DNA from: Toxonevra muliebris
Taxonomy: Eukaryota > Arthropoda > Insecta > Diptera > Pallopteridae
NCBI GenBank assembly: GCA_963691655.1
Contig: OY829326.1
Location: 10,528,878 to 10,592,877 of the forward strand
DNA: 64,000 bases
Direction of reading: 5' to 3'
Part shown: piece by piece, positions 1 through 11,843 of the stretch
How positions within the stretch are numbered: position 1 is the first letter of the stretch
Layout: every line of letters starts with the position of its first letter
Notes under the pieces: model-generated
What the model was told of the DNA's origin: nothing
The model's input: the letters and a program-made list of their open reading frames with translations, nothing else
The model's database searches: none
Position numbers and translations under genes: made by a program

Positions 1-1859
1 ACTGGTTTGCATGTCAAACTCATAAATCCAAATCTCATTACCATTTATCATATAATGCGTTTCATAAATGTGTGGTCGGAGTTGACTCATTCTAGCATGT
101 CTTCAGCGACCTTTATGCCATTACTCGATTTCAAGAAAATTCAGGTCTTTCGGAACAAGTCGAGCGGAAACGTGTATCATGCCCAATTTTATGTCCAGTC
201 GCCATAGTAATATTTTATTGAAATTTCATTCGATTCCGTTCAGCCGTTTAGGAGTTTATTCGATATATACATAAGTACAAACATTCACAAATATATAATA
301 AATATGAAATTAAATAGCAGTAACCCACTCTGAATTATCATTTCTTGCAATTGAAAATTTTTCGAATAGTGCTAGATTCAAAACCATTGTGGCTGAAGTA
401 TGCCATAATTTGTAGTTTATTATTTCCACCAAAAATGTTCACACATTTCTAAGTTTGTGTATTTCAATGTCATTTTTGACAGCTTTACAAGATCAGTCTT
501 TTTGAACACATACATATGTATATACTAAGTACATAGCTCCTCAAACCACAATTACTGAAGCTTGCAGCAATTCACCAATCACCGTTTTACCGCGCTTATA
601 CCACAAATAACTTGGCGGCTTTCTAAACAAACAAATGAAAAAGATAAACATAATCATATAAACGCTTATATAGAAGTTAAGATTCTCTTAAGATTGTCAT
701 ACCATGTACATACAACCATACATAATAAACAAATATGTAGTTGTATGTGTGTGTATTTACTTCTTTTATCTGTGTAGCTACTTTCAAATGAAAAGTCTCT
801 AAACAAAAGCGCAGACAATTGTTGATTTTTTCCTCAAATTCCCCAGCTTCTTTCTACCTCTTAATATTAGGTTTTGCGAATTTCAGTTTTATCTTTTGTT
901 ATTGTAATTCTTGTTCTTATTTTCCCTGCATTGTTGTTGTCTCTGTGGTTTTATGCCAAGTGGCACGGCATGTTGTCAACAACAAAAGTTGTTTATTGTA
1001 GCGCAAGTGATTTCAGCCCGCATGAATAAATTAAAATGTTTACTATTTCGGCTAGAAATGCAAGCACACGCAAAAAATTATGAAGAAGGCAAGAAAATGT
1101 CTAAAAATTTATTTCGTTGTTGCTGTATATGTACATACACCAAAAGTAACAGACTTCAAGAAGATAGCACTATAGAGGGGGGAAACAACGTATAGTGAAA
1201 GTGAATATAACAAAAATTTTTTAGTTCATAAAATTCGTAGATATATGTAGTACAATATCATTTCAAATAATTTTAAATATGTTTTTTATATGTGCTCAAA
1301 ATTAAATTACTACACAAAACAAATGTTTGAAAAATGATTAGAAAGTTTTTAATTAAAAAATAACAAACAATCAATAATGAAGAAAATTTCATATTCTACA
1401 CAAAAATATGTAATTTTCATATTTGATTACAAAAAAAAAAAAAAATAATCAAGTAAGCTATTGTAAATACTAACAATATAGAGAAGGGAGTTTATAAAAT
1501 TGCAAAGAAATTTGGTCTTAATATTGCTAGAATTCAATTGCAGATCCTGCTCTGTGCATTTAAAACTCTATAGCAAATGAATAATTGATATTGACTGTAA
1601 TGGGCTTGAATACTTGAACTCGTCAATATGTAAATGTATGGTGCATATGTACATTTTCTAATTAATTACAAATAACCCTGAGCCATTATACATCATCACA
1701 TTAATATCATTGCCATGGAAGCCATATAAACGTAATTGTTCTGCGAATGAAACAAGGATGCTGTATGTATACAGAGCTGAAAGCTATAAACAGTGAAAAA
1801 CTACTGAATTTAGTCAATCAGTTGAATCAAAGCTTATACTATGTATATATAATTTCGCA
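1..1859. other. Gene-less AT-rich stretch
   Basis: I see no coding exon here; the open frames are short, lack splice context and resemble no protein. Around 215-300 the sequence has the 'ccgttcagccgtttaggagttt' type of run followed by ATATATACATA. That arrangement is often found at the 3' ends of insect non-LTR retrotransposons, so a decayed LINE tail is possible. The rest is simple AT-rich intergenic or intronic DNA. Confidence 0.5.
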
Positions 1860-2462
1860 CAAGGTCGTATTTAGGGGGGACGTTTTGGGGGTTCTGACCC
1901 TCCCCGAAATGTGAAAACTTTTTTCTAATTTTTGATATTGATTGACAGTGGATGGAGTCAAAAAAAGTCAAAATAAAATCTATTGAACGATTTTAAATAT
2001 TTTTTTACTTCAATTGGTTCCTTTCTAAAAAGTCAATTATAAAAAAAAATTTTTGAATTAAATTTGAATTGAGATCGTACGAAGTTTGTAGCACGTTATG
2101 GCCAAAAACGGTATTTTCAGGGGTTTCAACACCATTTTTTCTAAAACGTGAAGTGATGGAAAGTTTTTGACCTCATCTATTTATTTGAAAAAATTTAAAT
2201 TAATTATTCTGTGAATTTTTTTGTAATTTTCGGCCATTTTTTTAGGTTAAGATTAAGAAAACTCGGAAACAAAAATTTTTCCTAAAGCTTTAAGACATTT
2301 ATCCACTTCTCTCCCTAGTCTGATAGGGTCCATCAAATGCTTCATCATATTTAATTTATTGTATATAAACATCAGTTTCATAAAAATTTTATATGAATAT
2401 TTTCTTCGAATGAAAATCCCCCCCCACCCCCCCCCCGAAAAAAAATCCTGGCTACGGCCCTA
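1860..2462. mobile_element. Non-autonomous hAT-like element
   Basis: The left end reads CAAGGTCGTATTTAGG and the reverse complement of the right end reads TAGGGCCGTAGCCAGG, an imperfect terminal inverted repeat. Both ends are flanked by the identical 8-mer ATTTCGCA (1852-1859 and 2463-2470), the target-duplication length of the hAT superfamily. G runs near the left end and C runs near the right end extend the inverted symmetry. No transposase frame exists in the 603 bp, so this is a MITE-like deletion derivative. Confidence 0.8.
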
Positions 2463-5400
2463 ATTTCGCATATACTTACAGAAATTTTGATATGAATACT
2501 AAAATTATACAACAACTTGAAATTATATTTTTAGATCGAAACTGTTATATCATTCACAAATATTCTTCATGTAGAACTGCAAGTACTCATTTCTGTGTTG
2601 TTAAAGAGAATTTCAAGTGAATTTCACTAATATATCACCATAAAGAAGTATTGAAATCATTATTTTCTAAACCTCATGAATCTCTATCTTGAATATCCCA
2701 GCATGATAAAGCATCAAATTATACTTTACCTCCTTAAAAATAGGGAATTTTTGCCCCAAATGCCCAAGTTTTGAGAATTTTCTTTATGTACTAAAGTATT
2801 CCTATTTATTTATTAAGAAAATATAAAATGCACTGTGCGACAGGGTAAGGTGAAATAAGTAGTGCAGATTAAAGATTTCTTAGTGATACTAATTTTTCAA
2901 AAAATTATTAACATGTGTAATTCGAATTAGTTTTACCTTATTCAAATACGATTTCTATAATCTAAGATATAGTCAATTGGAACCGATGGAATTTTCATTC
3001 TTATACTAAAGTGAATTATATATTCTTTCTCACTTTGAAAAATCATAAAATTCTATAAAACTCAGCAAATAGAAACCGGATTGGACCAAAACAAAACCAG
3101 TACCAAAGGCAAATAATAGACCTTTATTATAAAGTTCAAAATCAAAACCGTAATTTTTAGCTCTTCTAGATTATGTTTAAAATTACCCTTAATCTGCCAC
3201 TCAAAAAGAAGGAGTGATATTTTTGAAGTAAATAAGTAACTTATAAAAACTCTTTCTGAAAATTTGTTGAAAAAGATTTAAACTGAAACTTTAGCTCATT
3301 CATCCCATAAATGATCTTGGAGTTATATTGCTTTTAATATGGTGAATTCCAAGTGCATTATAATTTTGAACAAAGCTTTCTATGAAACATTTGATGCTTC
3401 ACAGAATTTTTTTTATCACATTACAATTTAATTTTAATTATATCTAAAAAATAATAAATTTCTTAGCACCATTTTCAACTAAAAAAATCATATAATCAAT
3501 CATATATTTTATTAAGTGGAAATAATCAAAACTGTTCTACTGGGTTCTTGCAATGTAGGACGTTTCTGTATCGAATTAATTACGTATACGTACTGTTGTA
3601 CATAGTACGTATAATATGCAACCACTTACGATAAATAGTAAGGTCTTATGAATGCGTTTAAATTATGCATAAACTTAATTACATGTCTAGTAAATATTTA
3701 GTAGCTTCAATTTAATTACAAGAAATTCTTAATGATTTTCTTAATGAACTAATAATAATGAAAGGATTAACTTTAAAATGTTGTATTATGTATTTTTTCT
3801 CTTATAATTAAATTAATAAAGCTCTTTTAAATAGTTAAAATTTAACAGAAATTCTTGTTTACCATAAAACTATTTATAGTTATTATATCTACACTCGTGT
3901 TAACACCACCACAAATCAATGTTATTGCAGTAAATTGGTTTCTGTGGGTTTTTGCTGACATACTCCCTGCTTTTTGTTGTTATTATTGATAATCTTCTCT
4001 AAAAACACATATACTCGTATATGTCACTTCGACACTTTTATTTTGGAATTTTCAAAAAGAACATTCGAGATAGATTTAAATTTACGTCAATTCATTTTAA
4101 CATTCAATACCATTGTCACCAGCAAAATTTTCGTAGAATTCAGCAAAGTCGTAAAATTGGCATGAAGTAAGAATTTGTATAGCTTTGCACATTTTTTGTT
4201 TTCCCTTTTTCTATTTTTTCATTTCATTAGGAGTTGAAATTTGTATTGTTTTGTTGTATCCTTCATCCTACTACGTTTTCTGTTCGTTATTCCTTTTTAT
4301 AGCTTACACATTTGCAATTGCAGTTGATATGTAAAACATTTAATTTTATTTACTCTTTTCAAGTGACATTTGCACACACACACACAAACACTATAGTTCC
4401 TGATATTTCACTTAAATGTTTTATTGCAAATGGTATTTGGATATTTCTTCTTTTCGATTTGGGATGACTTCAGTGTTTAAGTTTAAATTCATGAAAAAAA
4501 TTCCGAAATGTGTAAACATACTCTGTCAAATTACCAGAAAGCTTTCATTTGAGCCCAAACATGCCCTAAAATACCTTAACTAATTTTGGACAGGGAGAGG
4601 GGTCCCCCATTGACAGAGTTTGTCCCATATGTATATGTGACAAGTTTTAACATATTTAACTAAAAATAAGCAAGCTTGTGGGAAATTGTTTTTAATCTTT
4701 TCGAGTTTCTTTTGTGCTTTCCTATTTTCAATATTTCGTTTCATTATATTTTTAATTTTTTTGGCGTCAGTTTCATATAAATTATGATAGATAGTGGAAA
4801 GAAGAATACAGTAAAAGGTAAATTAAAGAATATAGTAAAAGGTAAATTAAATTGATTTCAATTTTACGATAATCTATAAAGGAAATGAGAGAACAATTGC
4901 TGGTAATAATTATAATAATGATTCTATCAATGGTTTGAGAAAGAAAAAAATTTAGTATTTGTTGAGATAGAACACTAGTGAATAGTAAAATCAAGTAAAA
5001 CTATAAGCAGTTATAAAAAGGTACACAAATAGAAAGTAAGGTACTATTTTGAGTGAGAAGAAAATGCGTAAAAAAATGATAAAAATTTCCTAATAGGTAG
5101 TGGAAGGTGTAATATATGTGGGTACATTGGGATGTTATGAAACAAAACTGAACCTTTATAACGTTTTGAATTGAAAATACAATTATTATGGCTGCCATCA
5201 GTTTCAAGATATCCCTTCGGTTTTTCTTTGTTAATTGTGATGATCTCATTCAACTGTAGTTTAGTCCTAACGATTTGATGGTCCCGCGGATTATTAACCT
5301 GTTCCATCTACAATTCTTTCTTATAAGATAATTTTTTGAAATTTCACGCTTGACTGAGATTAGTATTGTGGATACTAATTCAGATTGAGGTACCTGCCGG

Positions 5401-7103
5401 GTAAAGCCCTGCCGGTCCAGCTGATCTGACTTTTCTTTACCCTTTATCTACTAGAGCAATGTTGTGCTGTCAGACAAGATCTGTAAAGCTTTTCTTGCCC
5501 TGTTTTACTAGATTGAATGTTGTGACAACCAAATCAAGAGTCTTAATTGCAAATCATATACACCTCCCTGATAGCATCTTTGCCTGGAATATAATAATTG
5601 ATTTAAAGAAGTGAACCCACAGTCCATCTTGGTACCAAAATTATTTATTATCGTTCCGTTGAAGTTCTTATTGAATGTCGCAGTTGATTTGATGTAGTCC
5701 GTTTTTTGGCTGTGAGCGAATCTTTACGATTTTGTTACGAACTTCTAAGGAATATTAGATTATGACTGATATGCTTTCCAAATGAAGAAAGTCTGGCAAA
5801 TATAACTTAAAATATTGAAATGTTTGTATTATAGCCATATGACAGCTCAGAAAGGAATGGGATAAATTCGTAAGATCTGTAGAAAAATTTTGGTCACATT
5901 CTTGTCAAATATGTCTGAATACTTTATAAGAATTTAGAATTTCAAAACAATTGAAATTATTATTGCTTTATAGAGTGTTAATTTCAACAATTGAGAAAAG
6001 GATTTTAGCTTCAAATCTCATCCTCATCTAAAAAGCTTCTAATCTGTTTGCTATCATCTATTTGTTATGCATGAATGCATGATACCATATACGTAAAAGT
6101 TACCACAACATGCTTGAATAAGTTTTTGTAAACATATTTTTGTATATAAGTAAGAAGCTTCATTTGGCTTTCCTTAATGCTACTTAATCCAACCTTACCT
6201 AAAATTTGAAGAAAAAATATAAAAATGGAGAAAATATAAATTTACTCTTAATTATCCTAAAGGACAAATATTATTTGAGGGATTAAAAGTCGTAGTTACA
6301 AATCAAACAATTTTTTAGATATTTAACAAAATTAAGAAAAGCAACGCATGAACACAAATACAATACATGTGTTGTATACTTACGCATATTTTTGTATTTG
6401 TGGATATGCTTTGCAACAATGATGCTGTCTGAAGCGCTTTAGAAATTGAAAAAAAAAAAAACAAAAATAAATAAATAAAAATCAAAGCATACGACATGCT
6501 CATATGTGTATAAAGATAAAAAATAAGAAAGGAAAAAAGAAATACATTTTCAAGTTACAATATGAAATGAAAAGGAAAGGACAACAATGAGAACCTATAG
6601 CAAATAAAAACGAAGTAAACAATGCCTAAAGAAAATAAACATACACAACACAAATGAAAATGTGCGCCCTTTCCATTTTCACTTTTTCTATAATAGTATC
6701 TGAAATGTGTACACAAATTTAAAATTTAAACAAGTTTTATAAAACTTTCTTGATGAAATACGTTTACAAAAAACAAAAAAAAAAAAGCAAGGAAAAAAAA
6801 CTTTTCCAAGAAAATTTTAGTACCCCAACTAAAAAACTACTACAAATTTTTATTTCAAAATTAATTTCCAATTCACATATTTTTTTACTGCCGCTGCTGC
6901 TGCAATCAACTAAATTTTTGTTGCACAAATTTGGCCTAAAGTTTTTTTTTTTTTTTTTTTAAATATTTACACACGTATACACAGGCAAATCAAAAAGCCG
7001 AATACAAACAGACAGACAAACAAACTGTCAATTGCCTGTCATAAACATTTATTATTTATATATGTACATCTCTTTTTATCTATCTATGTAAGTATGAATG
7101 TAT
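2463..7103. other. Gene-less AT-rich stretch
   Basis: No exon or recognisable transposon protein was found. The stretch holds simple repeats, such as the CACACACA run near 4374 and a poly-T run at about 6942-6960. The open frames are low-complexity. A slightly more GC-rich patch at 5390-5640 looks like decayed repeat DNA that I cannot assign. Confidence 0.45.
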
Positions 7104-7286
7104 TAGGGATGTCAATCCTAAAATGCTGTGATAAGTCTGAAAGTGGTCCCAAAAATCCCGGTATTTTCGGGATTCGTATTTCATTGGAGTTGAAATTTTT
7201 ATTTTTTTTTTTTATGGAATTTTCGTTCTTGAGTCAAGAAAATATTTCTTTCATCAATCGTTTTGTTATTTTCATAGCTTGCGCGT

Positions 7287-8032
7287 GTATAGCCGGTTAA
7301 AGTAAGCAAAAATATTAGTAATTTTTTTGTTTTTGAAACAACATTTTATTTATATATTTGTGAAAATACACAACAATAGTTCAACAGCGGAAAAAAATAT
7401 TTTTTTATGTGATGTGATATTTTTTAGCGTTTCTGAATTACTTAACATTTTGCAATGTCTGAGTATCACATTTTTATTAAACATTTAAAAAATAATTCTG
7501 TTTGATTTTTTTATAATACGAGCCCTCAAAATCAATGAATGTATATAATAATTTAAAAATGAACTGAACAACGTAATTAGTAATTAAAAAGTACTACTAA
7601 CAGTAATATGTCAATACCTACTATTTTTGTAACAAAGGCAATATCGGACAGTGGTTCAGCTTCTTACTGAGAGCAGAAAAAAAGACAGAGTTGCTCCAGA
7701 GTAACAATATTTGGCAACTTTCATTTTTATGTTGAATGGGAAAAAATTTTGTAAATGGGTTAAACAGGTTAATTGCCATTTCCACCTACCATACAAACGG
7801 AAAATGTAACAAATCATTAAAATTGTTCAAGATATTCGAAATTTTTACCAAGATTATCCAAAATAATGAAAAACATTAGTCTTGCAAAACTATTGCTGCC
7901 TTAAGAGCAATAAAGTTTCGAGTACCGTTAGATGGAGAGTATCCTACATATAAATATACATATATATAAATAAAATGTTGTTTCAAAAACAAAAAAGTTA
8001 CTGATATTTTTGCTTACTTTAACCGGCTATAC
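7287..8032. mobile_element. Long-TIR element inserted in a palindrome loop
   Basis: The element begins GTATAGCCGGTTAAAGTAAG and its right end is the inverse. The inverted repeats run about 74 bp with only a couple of mismatches. It is bordered on both sides by the same-orientation word CTTGCGCGT (7278-7286 and 8034-8042; 10 bp if the preceding G is counted). Outside that duplication lie perfect 20-bp inverted arms at 7258-7277 and 8043-8062. Long TIRs with a 9-10 bp duplication fit a Mutator-like (MULE) derivative best, but there is no transposase to confirm the superfamily. It is nested within the 7104-10065 element and so is younger. Confidence 0.75.
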
Positions 8033-8616
8033 GCTTGCGCGTCTATGAAAATAACAAAACGAGCTTCCAAGGTTTTTGAAGTTTGGGTTAAGAACCAAAT
8101 ACTATGTAATTTTCAGTTCCGCACTTCGTCCCAAACAAGCCCATTTTATAGCTTAAAGTATGTAAGTTTTTGAAATTCATAAACTTCAAGTACCGTTATT
8201 TTTCATAAGGAGCAGGCAGAACCAGCCAATCGTAGGTTTATTTTCTTTTAAAAGATGTGCTCTTGATGGCTGAGACATTTACATTAGCTGCTTACATTCA
8301 ACCGTATGGATACTGGAGTCAGCTAAAAACAACGAAAAGTCAGAAAAATATACATATTTCAGCCTGGTGTTATTAATCGTGGGTATTAAATATGTGGGCT
8401 TAAATTAAATTTACAAAAACTACTATTTTTTAGCTTTAGAACGCTATCTCAAACGTGAAGATATCTTTAACCAAACCAATTTTACAGTTAGGAAAGGAAA
8501 GCATTAAAATTACACTTTTTCAAGTTTTTAATTCGCACTGTCGCGAAGTGGAGCATGAGAAAAACTAAATTGTGTATTAACGAACACAAGGCAGAAGTGA
8601 AACTTCTTATGAACTA

Positions 8617-8716
8617 AACGAAACACAAGCAAATAACAAGCAAATGAAATTTTTCAATCGCTAAATTTTTTACTTTATTGGCTTGTGTTTTTTAATTTCA
8701 TTTGCTTGTGTTTCGT
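8617..8716. repeat. Hairpin inside the 7.1-10.1 kb element
   Basis: CGAAACACAAGCAAAT near 8619-8634 is inverted as ATTTGCTTGTGTTTCG near 8699-8714, with further GCAAATGAAAT/ATTTCATTTGC pairing inside. The palindrome belongs to the internal sequence of the host hAT-like element. Its role is unknown. Confidence 0.6.
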
Positions 8717-10073
8717 TTTTTTGCCATATGCGTGTGTGTGTAGTTAATATGTTATATTGAATTAAAACTATTTATGAATCGTTTTTACATATTTAGCCCC
8801 TCATGCACATTCCTCGACAAAATTATATCGCATTGCAAACTTACGCGCTGACGTCACATCCGGTTGGTTTTACTCTAGGACAAGAGAAAAGAAGTTTCAC
8901 TTCAAAATTTATAACTTCGGATTTCCTTCTTTGGAACCCTAAATAAAATTCTCACAATATTTGAGCAAGATCTGAAATAGAGCAGCAACGAAATTTTTAT
9001 TTTTCAGACGATTTCATATGGAATGACTCGTATCTTTTATTTTCTTCATTTGAAATTTGTAATAATTTTTTAAGAAATCGTATATTTGTGTGGATGCTTA
9101 AATGATTGTAAGCAGTAAGTCAAAAAACTATTTTGTGATTCAGAAGGTGTCGTAATGTTGTAAAGTTTCACAATAGTTAAACAAATTTTGTTGTTAGCTC
9201 TCATACAAAAATGATTTGCAATAATATAATTTTGCATTCTATGTTTATGGCTTGTTGTTATTCTTCAGCTGTTTTTGTTCAATTCCATTATTCTTTCTTT
9301 TATTTGCGATATAAATATATACTTAATTGTTGCTTGGGAAAATACAAAATCTTTTAAAAATGGAATCGTTTGAAAATACTGAAATAAGTTTTCGAGCATA
9401 AAAACCAATATTTGATAAGATTTTCCCTGAACATTCTGCTGCCAATCGACTGATTTTACTATTCCAAAGTAAACACTTCTGCAATTGCTCAACAAGTAAA
9501 GCAAGTTTGTCATTTTTCGTTTATATTTTCGTTTATATGTATTCTTCTTTTTCTTCGTCGTCTGGAAAAGATGTATATAGAGAAACAAACAAAAAAAAAC
9601 TTTTACTTCTCACTTGATTCAACCATTAACAAAAGCATTGGTCTGCTTGTTTTTCGCACAAAGCAGGTATAATTTTATTTTTTTCACTTTGTCTTGGCAT
9701 TTTTACATGAAGGAGTGTTCGCAAGTGTTTTATGTTGTAACTTATGACTTTACGAGACCATGTGAATCACCTATATAATAAAATTTAGAATTTTTCATAC
9801 AGATTTTTTCAACTTACGTTAATTCGGAAGCACACCCAAAACTTAAAATAAAAGGTTTTATATAAAATTCATCTATTATTAGAAATATACGATATCCATT
9901 TTAATTTTTGGATATTCCTGCCAAAAATTCGTTGAATAAAGAACAGAGTTTATCACAAAATACGTAAGTTATGTTGAATCTTCGAATCAAAAAATTTCTT
10001 GGGATCCCGGGATTGCAATCTGAAAATCCCGAATCCCGAAAAGTCAATCCCGATCGACATCCCTAGTATGTAT

Positions 10074-11010
10074 GTAGAAGTGGGACATATTCAATTCAAT
10101 TTAATTTTTCTTTAGAAATTTAATTTAACCAACAAAAAAAAATTTACTTCGACACCATTTTTTGCGACCGAAAAATCGCAAAAATCAACAGCTCTCTTGT
10201 ATTTACTTTATTACATACATATTTATATTTTACACCGAACTTCTTTAGAATTTGTATATCATCGTGTTTTCCATAAACATATTGAACACAGTAGCCAGGC
10301 GTCGATGTCGTTGTGGGCGCCACTGGCAGTTCAATGAATCCGGAAAATTAATACAAATAATCAACAAAAAATCAGCAAAAGAAAAATCTGCAAAATGTTT
10401 ATGTGTTCGTTAAATTTTACAACTTGTATAAATTTTGTTTATGTATGCATATTTGTTTTAGAAGGATTGTTGGAAAGACGAAAATCTTAATTTGGTAAAA
10501 CATCAAAATCTACACTAAATGGAAAAGTTAAATGAAACCATAAAGTGATGATTATTATCTAAGAAGGTACATAGGCATACGAAGTGAAATTCAATGAACA
10601 TAAACAAATATGTATTATCTCATAACATAGCCTCAAATATTTATACAAATTACCTTAATATATGAATTTCTCCTATTAATTTGATATAATATGAGAAAAA
10701 CGCAATTACAAATTTGTCCTTTTTTTAATTATTATGTGCACTCTTTGTGCACATTGTTTGTATAATCAAACACATACCTTTATGTGAAGGTACTCGAACA
10801 TGTGCTCGAACATGTCTTCATATTTAATATTGTTAATTGTTTTTAAATTACCTAGATAAACGGTTTTGATATTCATGCACGGCATATCAAATGATCCTTT
10901 TGCTGTTTTGTGTGTGTGTCTGTCTTTATCTTAAAAAACCCTCAAGTGGAAGCTCAATATTTGCTATGTAAAATGTTAAAGTCTAATTGTATATACACAT
11001 GCATATGTAT
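10074..11010. other. Gene-less stretch
   Basis: This is AT-rich DNA between two transposons. I see no exon, RNA gene or transposon end. Confidence 0.5.
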
Positions 11011-11843
11011 TAGAGTGGGTCAGATTTTTGGGCGATATTTGGTACCCCTAGTTGTGTTCTATGGATCACTTTAAGCAACTTTTTCAATGAAAGTATAGTT
11101 CTATTTTGAATTCCGAGCCCCCCAATTTTTGAAAATAGGTATTTTTCAGATTCGACTTGGACACAGCATTAAAAAAATAGAAACAGCATTACAATATTTT
11201 GCTAAGGGGGTTTTTCGGTACGAGAAAACCGAATCTGACATTAATTTGCCGATAAAATTATGTTTTGATACTCAATTTGAACAAAAAAGGTTTAAAATGA
11301 ACAAAAATGGCAAAAAATCGGATTATTTGTATGGGAAGTACCTTTATTTTTAATCGTAATGACTTGAAATTTCGCACAAATTTTTTTTTTACAAAAAAAA
11401 AGAAAAGATTATGAATGTTAAAGTGCAATATAATAAAAATAAGGGTACCTCCCATACAAAATTTTATATTTTTGGCCAAAAACTTAAAATTTTTTATGGA
11501 AAATATGTTTATTTTCCATCGTAATGACTTCAAAATTGCTGAGATAGTCCGATTCAACTGAGAGCTTATAAAAAACCTATCGTGAACTTCAATTGCACGG
11601 ATTATACGAATATGATTGATATGAATGATAATTCACTCATATTCGAACCACCATTTACTCTAAGCATTCCTTATGAACATCTAGAACAATATCTAGTCGA
11701 ATCTATTTTCAAAAATTGGGGGGCTCGGAATTCAAAATAGAACTATACTTTCATTGGAAAAGTTGCTTAAAATGATCCATAGAACACAACTAGGGGGTAC
11801 CAAACATCAACTTTTTTTGACCCATACAATTTTACCCACCCTA
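11011..11843. mobile_element. Foldback-like element with long inverted repeats
   Basis: The left end TAGAGTGGGTC and the right end, reverse-complemented TAGGGTGGGTAAA, open inverted arms. From about 11041 to 11150 on the left and about 11695 to 11803 on the right the arms are nearly identical for roughly 110 bp, apart from one short insertion of about ten bases in the left arm. The core (11160-11690) contains two further diverged copies of an ATCGTAATGACTT-containing segment. No transposase frame is present. The flanks do not give an unambiguous target duplication, so the superfamily is uncertain. Confidence 0.7.

Larger units (their letters stand above)
7104..10065. mobile_element. Large hAT-like element carrying a nested element
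   Basis: The ends are TAGGGATGTCAATCC on the left and, reverse-complemented, TAGGGATGTCGATCGGGATT on the right. The flanking 8-mers GAATGTAT (7096-7103) and GTATGTAT (10066-10073) match at 7 of 8 positions, as expected for an aged hAT duplication. Subterminal 'atcccg' words repeat inward from both ends. I find no hAT transposase; the longest internal frame (about 9265-9588, minus) resembles nothing I know. A separate element sits at 7287-8032, and a hairpin lies at 8617-8716. Related ends occur at 15560 and 31101, so this is a repeated family in the genome. Confidence 0.75.

Noticed and set aside
9265..9588. 107-codon minus-strand frame as a transposase
   Set aside because: It lies inside the 7.1-10.1 kb hAT-like element but shows no hAT dimerisation motif or BED finger, and no other known domain.
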